Source of the DNA: Lenzites betulinus
Lineage: Eukaryota; Basidiomycota; Agaricomycetes; Polyporales; Polyporaceae
DNA: 64,000 nt
NCBI GenBank assembly: GCA_022264855.1
Contig: JABYQU010000063.1
Coordinates: forward strand, 62,001-126,000
Direction: 5' to 3'
Shown here: in pieces, positions 1 through 8,825 of the stretch
Layout of the letters: every line of letters begins with the position of its first letter
Numbering within the stretch: the first letter of the stretch is position 1
The notes under the pieces: generated by a model
Told to the model about the DNA's origin: nothing
Databases searched by the model: none
What the model saw: only the letters and a program-made list of their open reading frames with translations
Made by a program: the position numbers and the translations under genes

Positions 1-392
1 TTCGGGCATGTGACTAAGGTCGAGAATCACGACGGCTTCGTCGTATGCGCGCTGTGAGGAGATCCGCACGCTGTCTCTCCCTCGTGCGTTGGGCGAGACA
101 GCGTTGGCGGAATCGGCGCGCATGATGAATTTGTTGTCCGTAGCTGTAGATGTCTCATGTCAGCATTAGGAGGACGGCGGGAGCGGTATTACGCACCATA
201 AGTGAGGTTTTCGTTCAGCGAGTCTGTCTGCGAAAGGTAGTTTACCCTGCCATGGGTAGGATCATCCATGGTCTCCCAGTTCCAGCTCTGCAGGAAGTCG
301 CGGCCGATGTACTCGTCTGTGAGAGCAAAATGGGCGCTGGCGGGAAGCATGAGGAGCGAAGCAAGAGACAGGGCAGCGAGTGCGGTACGCAT
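1..392 (-). CDS. GH16 family secreted glucanase, N-terminal part (runs off left edge)
   Basis: Exons 392-197 and 143-1; the intron 196-144 has GTGCGT, a TGCTGACA branch site and ACAG, and joins in phase 1. The protein starts with a signal peptide (MRTALAALSLASLLMLPASA) and continues with WNWETMDDPTHGRVNY, NLTYATDNKFIMRAD and the RGRDSVRISSQRAY block. These are hallmark N-terminal strands of fungal endo-beta-1,3(4)-glucanase-like GH16 proteins. The ExDxxE catalytic site lies beyond the window, so activity cannot be judged. It should be secreted and act on beta-glucan. An in-frame ATG at 543 would add a basic, hydrophobic anchor-like N-terminus; I chose 392 because a textbook signal peptide begins there. 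Divergent from the aspartic protease at 939. Confidence 0.88.
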
Positions 393-938
393 TGTGGTGC
401 TGGTTCCGGAGCGGGCGGCGGGGGCGAGGGTGGCGCGGCGGAGGACGGGGCGCAGGTAGAGAAAGGCAGCACAGAGGAGGGCAGTTATAACGAGAGCGGG
501 CCCGCGCGCGCGGCATGTTGCACTTCGAGAACGAGAGGCTGACATTGCGCTCAGAGGTCCTTCGCTTCCCGATTTGCGCTCGGACTGGGGGCTGCCGGCA
601 CAGGTGACGAAGTCTGAGTGAGCGGCGGGCACGAGAGGCTGCGCGGTTGCCTGCGGCGGCTGGCACACTCCCGCAATATGTCCGCGCGCGCTCTCAGCAG
701 ATTTCGCGGGCGTCGTCGCGCATCGTCGCGCGTTGGCAGAGGCGTCGTGGAAGGACGAGCAGATGCGGCGGCGCGCAGCCGGAATGGGCGGTGCACAGCC
801 CCGAGGGGCGATCGCGCGTAGCCCGAATAGGCAGCTGTTCAAGAAACACGACGGCAGCCCTGCCAGCCTCCGCGTTCTGCATTCACTCAGCGCCGGAGGG
901 GACGGTCGCTCCTTCACCCCCTCCCCTCGTGCCTGGAC
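393..938. promoter_or_regulatory. Divergent intergenic region between GH16 and aspartic protease genes
   Basis: This 546-bp GC-rich interval separates two head-to-head secreted-hydrolase start codons and must carry both promoters and leaders. The open frames in it lack family motifs and codon structure, and I read them as chance ORFs. I did not identify a convincing TATA box. Confidence 0.6.
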
Positions 939-2897
939 ATGTCCTCCCAACTCGCCGTCCAGCTCACCCTCTTCGTCTTCTCGCTCTCAGCAGGCGCGTC
1001 GCCCGCAAGGGACGGCCGGCCGGCCATCATGGGGCTCAGCCCGTCGAAGGTGTCGCGTCCGCGCGGCGAAGAGACTGTCAACGGTATGAACGTGACAATT
1101 ACACCCATGTTCTCCCCTGGCAACGTAGTGGGTTACTTCTTTCCCTTCTGTGTCTCCAATGCTAATTTAAGCACGCCTAGACACGAGAGCTCGAGCGCGT
1201 GAAGGCGAAGTACGCCAATGCGGGCAAGATCCTCGCCGGGATCGGCCTCAACCCCGACACGCACCCCGAGCGGGGCTACTCCGAGTTCCAGCCCCCCAAC
1301 GTATTCACGCGCTCTCCAGGCAGCGCGCAGGCGATGTTCAACACAACCGACGCCGACTCGGGAGACTCGAGCGGGAGCGGGAGCGGGAGCGCCCCGGGCA
1401 TCGTCGTGGCCCCCGTAGAAAACGCGCCTGGGACGGCGCAGATGCCGCTGACAGACTACATGTCCGGCATGCTCGATATCCTCTACTACGGGCCGATGAG
1501 CTTCGGGTCGAAGCAGGCGGTATTGCAGATCGACGTCGATACTGGGTCCGCCGACCTTTGGGTTCCCATGCATTGCAAAGGGTGCCGAAATCCTGGATAC
1601 AGCGGGAGGGGCAGCACCTCGTTGAACGTGACGACGGACGAGTGTATGATCACTTACGTGCGTACGGCCGCCCGCCAGTGGTGTCTGCGCACTAACTAGT
1701 GAGCTGACGCGTGCACGTACAGGGCACGGGCAAGGTTTCTGGGACGCTCGCATCCGACACCGTCGCGGTCGGCACGGCAGCGGTGCCGCAGCAGACGTTC
1801 TGCGCCGTCACTAGCGTATCGAGCGACCTGGATTCGGAACCGAACAGCGGCCTGTTGGGGCTCGCCTTTGGCACCATTGCGCAGGCGAAGAACAACTCGG
1901 TCACGTTCTTTGAGAACCTCCTCGAGCAGAAGGCGTTGACCGCGAGTATATTTTCGGTGCACCTGACACGGGGAGTTGAAAAGGGCTCTGAGGTGAGTGA
2001 AAGACATATGGTGCGAATGGCGCTGCTCACAATGGCATCGTGGCGCAGGTGTGCTTTGGGTGTTTCGACCCGACGAAGGCGAGGGGCCCCGTATCCTGGA
2101 ACCGTCTCGTATCGCGTGTAAGCAGGAGCGTCGGAATTCTGGGACAACCGAACATCACTCACCAATTGACAGACGTACTGGTCGATCGCTATGAACGGGA
2201 CCGCGGTGAATGGCACACAAGCACCGGCAAATATCATCGCAGTAAGGCTCCTTCCTCCCTCACTCGCATACACACCTTCACGTGCACGCATAGGCCATTG
2301 ACACAGGGACGTCTCTAATATACCTGCCGGACGCCATAGCAGACGCCTTTTACGCCATGGTGAGCTTCTTCAGCTGAACCTGCGAGCACCCATCTCACGC
2401 CCGAGGATAACGCGTAGATTCCGGGATCTGCACCATCAGTGGAATGGGGCGCAGGTAAGCTCCGTCGTCGCTCCCCCGCTGTATCCGACCCACCGGCTGA
2501 CCCCAAGAAGGGTTCTACACGTTCCCATGCGATACGCCGTTTACGACGTCCCTGATCCTGAGCGGCCAGCCGTACGCGATCCATCCCGACGACTTCAACC
2601 TCGGCCGCACGGATGAGAACTCCGAGTAAGCACTCCCTTCCGTTTCGTTCTTGTTCCGTCGGGATGCTGACACGACGTTCTGTGCCTAGTCAGTGCGTGG
2701 GCGGCATCCTTGCGCTGGGCAGCGGGTTCCCAGTGGACCTGGCCATCGTGGGAGACGAGTTTCTCAAGTCCTGTAAGTATTCCGCTTTCGCTCTTCACTC
2801 GTGAAGTTATGTGCATCCATCTGACAACCAATCAGGGTATTCCGTGTTCGACTATGCCGGAAGGGTCGGATTTGCGCCGAGCGTCAACAATCAGTGA
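939..2897 (+). CDS. Secreted pepsin-like aspartic protease (A1)
   Basis: Ten exons: 939-1124, 1181-1657, 1723-1992, 2049-2117, 2173-2241, 2294-2359, 2418-2454, 2508-2625, 2690-2772, 2836-2897; 478 aa. An N-terminal hydrophobic signal peptide precedes a propeptide and a Ser/Gly-rich linker. The first catalytic aspartate is in VDTGSADLWVP, the flap tyrosine in ITYGTGKVSG, and the second aspartate in AIDTGTSLIYLP. The conserved CFGCFDP and QCVGGILAL blocks and the C-terminal FDYAGRVGFAP are also present. All parts of an active bilobed pepsin-type enzyme are there, so it should be an extracellular acid endopeptidase. The start at 939 gives a signal peptide, and the phase-0 intron at 1125-1180 is the only join that keeps frame. 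Its 3' end converges on the PHS1 gene 170 bp away. Confidence 0.93.
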
Positions 2898-3067
2898 ATT
2901 CGATGACTGGGCAGATACAGCGATACCAAGACCGTGCATATAGACCGTAGAATTAGAAGTTTTGTACCCTGCTCCATGTCCAGTCAACCGCAGCTCCATC
3001 CGTTCTATCAAAAACGTGGCCGCACCTAAGCAAAGCACACTGTGATCCCAGCCCTCGAGCCCGCCCT

Positions 3068-4074
3068 TCACTGCGACTTCGTCTTCGCCTGCTTAGCAGC
3101 GCCCCCGAAGACCTTTCGGCGCTGCTTGATCATGTGCGCGGACATCACATACAACCCTGCCCCGCCAGCGCGCGTCAGCACACCCCCAACCCAGAAACAA
3201 GCACACCACTCACCAGGCCACCAGATCGCGAAGAGCACCGGGCGGATGTACGCGTGCAGCGTGGCGAGCGCGCTGTCCGTCGCGCCGAGCCCGATCGTGG
3301 CGTACATGAGGAGCGCCTCGGAGGACGCGCCGGTCGGGTAGAGCACGTAGAAGAGCGTGTAGCGCAGGAAGAGGAGCGGCGCGGGCTCGTGCCCGAGCAG
3401 GTTGCACGCGTAGAAGGTGTACCGCACGACCTCCGTGAGCGCCCACGAGAGCACCATCGACGCGTACAGCGGGTTCGAGTGCGTCTGCCATGTGCGGGAT
3501 AGCGTGGATGTAAGAACACGACAGCGAGGAGAGACGAGCGCACGCACCTCCGGGAACTGGCCCGTGATCCCCCACACCAGATACAGCCTGCTCGCGACCT
3601 GGATGCCGGTCGTGACGAGCGGGGAGCGCACCCACCCCAGCAGCACATGCAGCACCTCGAGCGCCGCCCAGCTCTGCACGAACGCCGTCTGCGCGCCGAC
3701 GCGCGCGTACGCCGTGCCCGCACGCCTGAGCGCCGGGACGGCCCACGCGGGCAGCGCCGCCTCGAGGCGGGCGTTCTGCGCGGACGCCGCGACGGCGGGG
3801 GGGAGGTACGGGATGCGCGCGAGCCACGGGCGCAGCGGGGACTGCGCGCAGTCGAGGTCGAAGACGTGCACGAGCGTGCAGAGGAGGAGGTAGGACCAGC
3901 CGAGCGCGGAGAGGAGGTTGTAGAGGACGAGGTAGGCCTTCACGAGCGGGTGCGGGCCTGGTAGTGCGTGGCGAGAGGCGGGGTCAGTATATGCGCGTGC
4001 CGCAGGAGGGTGGGCTTGCCTCGTTTCTGGCGGGGCGGCCGTGGGGCTGCGTTGACCTCTTCGATGGTGGCCAT
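3068..4074 (-). CDS. PHS1: Very-long-chain (3R)-3-hydroxyacyl-CoA dehydratase (PHS1/HACD family)
   Basis: Exons 4074-4020, 3957-3548, 3484-3214, 3156-3068; 274 aa. The family removes water from 3-hydroxyacyl-CoA in the ER fatty-acid elongation cycle. Visible signatures are LVLYNLLSALGWSYLL near the N-terminus, WSxxTEVVRYTFYA-type sequence (LSWALTEVVRYTFYA), FLRYTLFYVLYPTG and the C-terminal lysine-rich tail after SAHMIKQRRK. Several hydrophobic segments agree with a multi-pass ER protein. Intron 1 (4019-3958) is GC-AG: the GCAAGC donor is the only one that keeps frame, and it gives KRG-PHPLVKAYL. Without exon 1 the reading would have to start at a GTG (3943). Intron 2 (3547-3485, 63 nt) has no stop and is a multiple of three, so retention would add 21 residues without breaking the frame. 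Confidence 0.93.
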
Positions 4075-4482
4075 GAGTAGGGCGTGGATGTCGTGTCCGG
4101 GGTCGTGTGGTCGTGGATGGTCGATGCTCGGTGCCAACTCACGCCCAAGGTCGAGAGCCCGAGCGCGCCCGCCGAGGCGCACAGGGGCGCACCGTCATCG
4201 AGATTCCGCATGTTTGGCGCGCTCATCATCCCGTGAATCCGTGAATCTGACCTCCCCGGAATCTGGATCTCGCTATGGTGGGAGAGTTTTATCTTTTTAA
4301 TTGAGCTGCATCCGAGAAGGGGTACTATACAGACGGGAGACAGACAAACACCGCACGGGAAAACAGGAAAGCTCGTGTTAAGGTACGAGAATAACGGTAC
4401 TTCAAAAGCTTAGGGCCCTCTACCTACAACGCTCTAGCCCAAGATTGGCGACGGAGCGGACAAGAGAAGCAACACTTCAAGA
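4075..4482. other. Intergenic region between bZIP 3' end and PHS1 5' end
   Basis: About 400 bp between two minus-strand genes. It holds the PHS1 promoter and the bZIP 3' untranslated region. I see no conserved gene; the short ORF at 3984-4229 overlaps PHS1 exon 1 in another frame. Confidence 0.5.
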
Positions 4483-5529
4483 CTACTGCTGATTGTCCTG
4501 CCCATCCGCCGCCGGACCGGAGTTCATCTCGTCGTTCTGCTCTCCGTTCTGCGCCGACCCGTTCTGCTGCTGCTGCTGGTGTTGTTGCTGTTGCTGTTGC
4601 TGTTGCTGGTGCTCAGGCGGGCCGCCATGCATAGGGGGGCCGCCGTTCGTGCCGTCGGGGGGACCTCCGGGACCGGGATTCATGTTGAGGTTCGCGTTCG
4701 GGTTGGCGGCCATCAGCTGGGCCTGGGTGGCCTGCAGAGTTGCCCGAAGGGTCGCGTTCTCGATCCGAAGCTGATCCACGATGGTCCGACACTCCTCCCA
4801 CCTCCGGTTCGCCTCGTCCGCAGACGCAAGCGCGGCATCGAGCAGCTGCGAGCGCGACTCGAGGGTCTTCACGTGCCTGCGGGGGGATTGTGTGAGACAG
4901 CCGCAGTCAGTAGGACGGTGTGGCCGAGGTGCTTACTGGTCGCGCCGCTCGCGGAACGCGCGTTGCGCCTTCCTGTTCTGTTCGGCTCGCTTGCTCTGGC
5001 TGAGCGTCCGGCCGCCGCCAGAGGACGAAGCACGGGGCTCCTGCTGCGGCATTGGGCCGGGGTGCCCGGGCACTGGGGGGCCTTGGGGGTGTGGGGGCAT
5101 TCCCCCCGGCGTGAAATCGCCAGGCGGGGGCGGATATGGGTACGGATGGCCCATGAGATGCGGGGGAGGCGGATGGATGAGGGTGTGGGGGGGCGGGAGG
5201 GCGTGTGGCTGGATTGTGCCCGGGGGCGGCGGGGCGTGCATGGGTGGGCCCGGGTTGGGCGGGCCTGGGGGAGGTGGCGGGCCTGTGTCGGTGTTGGCGG
5301 ACGCGGGCGACTTGCGCTTCCTGGATGCGCGGGGGGCCTGCTGGGTCACGGAGGGGGGGTCGTCGCGGAGACGGAGGGTCTGGAAGGTGCCCGGGGGCTG
5401 TGGCTGGGGCGGGGCGTGGTGGAGGGCATTGGGGTCGGCGGTCGCGGGCTGCTGCTGCTGCTGCTGCTGCTGCTGGGGCGGCGGGGGCTGGGGCTGGAAG
5501 GGCGGGGGAGGCTGAGGATGTCCCAACAT
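4483..5529 (-). CDS. bZIP transcription factor, Yap/Pap1-type, with polyglutamine tracts
   Basis: Exons 5529-4937 and 4876-4483; 328 aa. The basic region SKRAEQNRKAQRAFRERR carries the fungal NxxAQxxFR signature of the Yap/Pap1/KapC class. The intron falls exactly between the basic region and the zipper (RRDQ-HVKTLESR). The zipper helix (LESRSQLLDAALAS...LRIENATLRATL) has several non-leucine heptad positions. The N-terminal ~170 residues are Pro/Gln-rich with a nine-Gln run, and the C-terminus has a second Gln-rich run ending in an acidic/Asn tail; both look like activation or disordered regions. It should be nuclear and bind YAP-like sites as a dimer. It is divergent from the phosphatase gene at 6862. 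Target genes cannot be inferred. Confidence 0.9.
4564..4612. repeat. Imperfect CTG/TTG trinucleotide repeat in bZIP 3' coding region
   Basis: A run of CTG and TTG triplets on the + strand encodes the C-terminal glutamine tract (CAG/CAA codons, with one His) of the bZIP protein. Confidence 0.9.
5449..5475. repeat. Pure (CTG)9 trinucleotide repeat in bZIP 5' coding region
   Basis: Nine uninterrupted CTG units on the + strand (CAG on the coding strand) encode nine glutamines close to the bZIP N-terminus. A pure repeat of this kind is a candidate length-polymorphic site. Confidence 0.92.
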
Positions 5530-6861
5530 GGGCAGCAGCGGACAGGGCTCTTAGACAATCGTCGCTGTATTAGTAAGAATCGTCGCGTGGCGGACTTTCA
5601 TTCTCCTCCCGCCCCTCCCCTCCCACGTGACCGCTTCCTCCTCCCTCCCTCCTTCCTCCCCGTCCGCCGCCTATACGCTCGGCTACCCACAGTCATCTCA
5701 CTATTCTCACCCTCCTGCGCTGACACATCCTATGCATTGCTTCCCTCGGCTTCCCGGTGCCTTCTTCATTGCCGATGACTCGGTATGTATACCCAGCGGA
5801 CAGGCGACAGCCCACACCGCCCACTGTCACCTATGAACACTCTAGCTATTCTAATCGCACTGGTCAATAACCTTCGCCAATGCAAAACCCTCTCCGCGTA
5901 TAGATCGTGCATATATACACCTTCGACACACGCTCCGCCACCACCGGAGTGCTCGACGCGCAGCATCCCAGGTGAGCCAGTGCCACTGCATCCGCTTGAA
6001 CTGACAAGTCTTCGAGCGATTGCGCCGTGTGGCTTTGACAGATTTGCGCGCGTGCCACGGAAGATGCATGCTCGGCCATCCCGCCCGTCTGCATAATATC
6101 ATGCTTTCGCCATTTGCTTGATCCAGACAGTAATTCCTCGGTTACGTGAGCGCATCTGACATGCTTGCATCTAATGAGTTGAGACCTGGTTGAGACAGAC
6201 ATGCCCGTTTACCCCACGGCGCGGAGAACTACTTATCAAAGTAATGGCCATCCGCTCAGATGTCGTGAATAATCTCCGCACAGATACCTCACTACTAGGC
6301 CGCGATAAGTTATTAACCAGGTAAGTCTCAAACGCCTTCACCCTGGCATATTTTATTGACCACCCCGCTTCGCTAGGGTAACAGGCTATCCGCCGTCTTG
6401 CTGTAAGACTCTATGGGAGGTTCTCCACGGATGATATCCGAGTCTGCGACACATATGCCGGACTTGGAGGAGATTGCAGCCTGCCGGGCCGCTCGCGTCA
6501 GTGCCGCGGCTTGCCATAGCGCTCCGGGTCGGGCATGCTGCAGCAAGCTGTCCGGCCTGCAATTCGTGTTACCTTTCCTGTGTATGAGGCTCCTGTACAC
6601 GGTTACAAGTGTCGTCTGCATCGTTGCGTTGCGGTAATTACGAACAACCACGAAGAACAATGAGCCTGCTGTATACGGCGGGCGTCTGTGTTGGGCGCTG
6701 TCTGTCAGTGTGGTTGAAGCGCCCGGAGCGTGCCACCTGCCATAAAGCGACAAATGTTCCCACGCAAACACACCGCAACGCGTCGACGGTGAAGCTCGGA
6801 CGTTGTTCTCGACCGCCTTACCAGCCCACATACCCCGTCCCCCTGCAGAGCTGCTACCCTC
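5530..6861. promoter_or_regulatory. Divergent intergenic region between bZIP and phosphatase genes
   Basis: A 1.3-kb stretch without a supportable gene. It must contain both promoters. The ORFs here (for example 6373-6831 on the minus strand) show no family motif and are not bounded by splice signals. GC content is lower than in the flanking genes, consistent with non-coding DNA. Confidence 0.55.
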
Positions 6862-8825
6862 ATGGCCACTGCAGCCTCTTCGGATGTAACCGGTGCCCAG
6901 GTACGTTGCATACGCACTGTCTCCAACGGCAATACCTCATGCCCGGCAGTCCGCCAAGGGGAAGGAAGTTGCGGCGGAGCCACCGAGTGTCCAGCCTGCA
7001 GAGGGACACAGCGAAAAGAGCAGCCCTGCAGGCGACGAGCCCGCGCAGGAGAACGACGTCGGGAACGGAAACGGCAACGCCCACTCGTCAGGCTCCGCCG
7101 AGCAGCCCCACACACCCGCAGACAGCGCAGGGCAGGCCCCGGCGCCTCCGGCTCCTGCCCCAGTGCAGTCGACCGACTCCGTGCAAACGCCCTCCGCGCA
7201 CGAACGCTCAGACGAGAACGAGAACGGCACGGTGCGCAAGGAGAAGGGCTCCGTCGAGAGCGAGCAGACAGGAACGCCGACGTACAAGGGTTCCTCGCCC
7301 CGTAAGGATGCGAACAAGTCAGTCTCTGACGGTGCGCACTCGTCCTCCACGGCTGCTGAGCACCCAACTCGCCCCGATAGCCCCAGTGCACCTCGTCCGC
7401 CCTCGCGGCGCTCCAAGACCAAGGGCGGTTTGCTCTCGAAACTGTTCCGCGTACTCGTACCGTGCGTCGGGCCCTCGTCGCGCGCGCATCCCGTAGACGT
7501 CGACGAGAAGCGCCCGGAGGAGCAGGCGCTTCCATCGTCGTCCAACACGAATGATGCCAGCACGTCCGCGCTGAAGGAGAAGCAGGCAGCCAAGGAGGCA
7601 GAGGAGCTACCACCCGCGCCGCAAGAGACTCAGCAGCACGATACCGCAGAGGCGACTGCCAGTGGCACCGAGGTGTTTGCAGAGGGTGCTAGCCGCGACA
7701 TACCCCCACCCCTACAGCCGATTGAAATACCCCATGTTGAGGACCCGAACGTCCTCGTGCCCCCGACACCTACGAAAACACTTCCGCTCGAGGAGACGGA
7801 GGGCGTCACCTCGGGTGCTGTGCAGCCACCAGGTTCCACCGGTGGCGATAGCATACGCGACCATTCGAGAAGAAGCTCGAGGAATCTAGGAGAAGACTCG
7901 GATGGGTCAACAAGTTACACGGACGACGAGGATTTGGATGACGGAGGGACGCCGATGGACGAGGTGGAGGACGAGGAAGAGCGGCTTATCATGGCGGGTG
8001 GTGCCGGGATACCTGTTGGACCAGTGAGTGCTGGCATCTTACATATAGCCGCGGTCCGTCAAACTGAATCTGCAACCTAGGATGGGGTTCCTAGGCCACT
8101 ACTGCCGCCTATATCCCCGAAGCATGTCGGGAGGAAATGTCTAGTTCTCGATCTTGACGAGACCTTGGTCCACAGTAGCTTTAAGGTGCATTCAACTTTC
8201 TATCGTATATTCGATATTGGTCAGCTCACCGTCCCGTCGAAGGCCATCTCACAAGCCGACTACGTTGTTCCGGTTGAGATTGAGTACCATTGGCACAACG
8301 TCTACGTCATCAAGCGTCCCGGCGTTGACAACTTCCTGAAGAAGATGGGTGAAATCTACGAGGTTGTCGTCTTCACAGCAAGTTTGAGCAAGGTTTGTCA
8401 AAATCATGTTTCGATGGCTCGGGAGGGCCTGGCGCTGACCGCAATACGGTGGCAGTACGCGGATCCGGTGCTTGACAAGCTGGACGTGCACCGCGTAGTT
8501 TCCCACAGATTGTTCCGTGAAAGTTGCTACAACCACCGAGGCAACTATGTCAAGGTACATTGACCTTCCTGTCTCCGTTCCCGATCTGTCGGTTTGTTAT
8601 TGACTTATGCCGCTATAGGACCTCTCACAGCTTGGGCGCCCCATCGCCGACACGATCATCATCGACAACTCGCCTGCGTCGTACATCTTCCATCCCAACA
8701 ACGCAGTGCCGGTTTCGTCGTGGTTTAACGACCCTCACGATACTGAGCTCACGGACCTCTGTCCGTTCTTGGCCGACCTCGGCCAGGTGGAGGACGTCCG
8801 GGGCGTGCTCGACGGCGGCCTATGA
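6862..8825 (+). CDS. FCP1/NIF-type (Psr1-like) protein phosphatase, copy 1
   Basis: Exons 6862-6900, 6950-8023, 8081-8185, 8243-8392, 8456-8554, 8619-8825; 557 aa. The catalytic domain lies at the C-terminus: [12 protein letters not shown] (DxDxT nucleophile motif of HAD phosphatases), [37 protein letters not shown], and [16 protein letters not shown]. This is the NIF domain of yeast Psr1/Psr2-like and CTD small phosphatases. The first ~330 residues are disordered, Ser/Pro/Glu-rich, with one hydrophobic/basic patch around [16 protein letters not shown] that could target membrane. In yeast, homologues act at the plasma membrane in stress signalling; that role here is inference. A paralogue with identical exon phases lies at 48857-50872. 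Confidence 0.93.

Noticed and set aside
189..950. 253-codon minus-strand ORF extending GH16 upstream
   Set aside because: The N-terminal 185 residues are low complexity and would bury the signal peptide that starts at 392.
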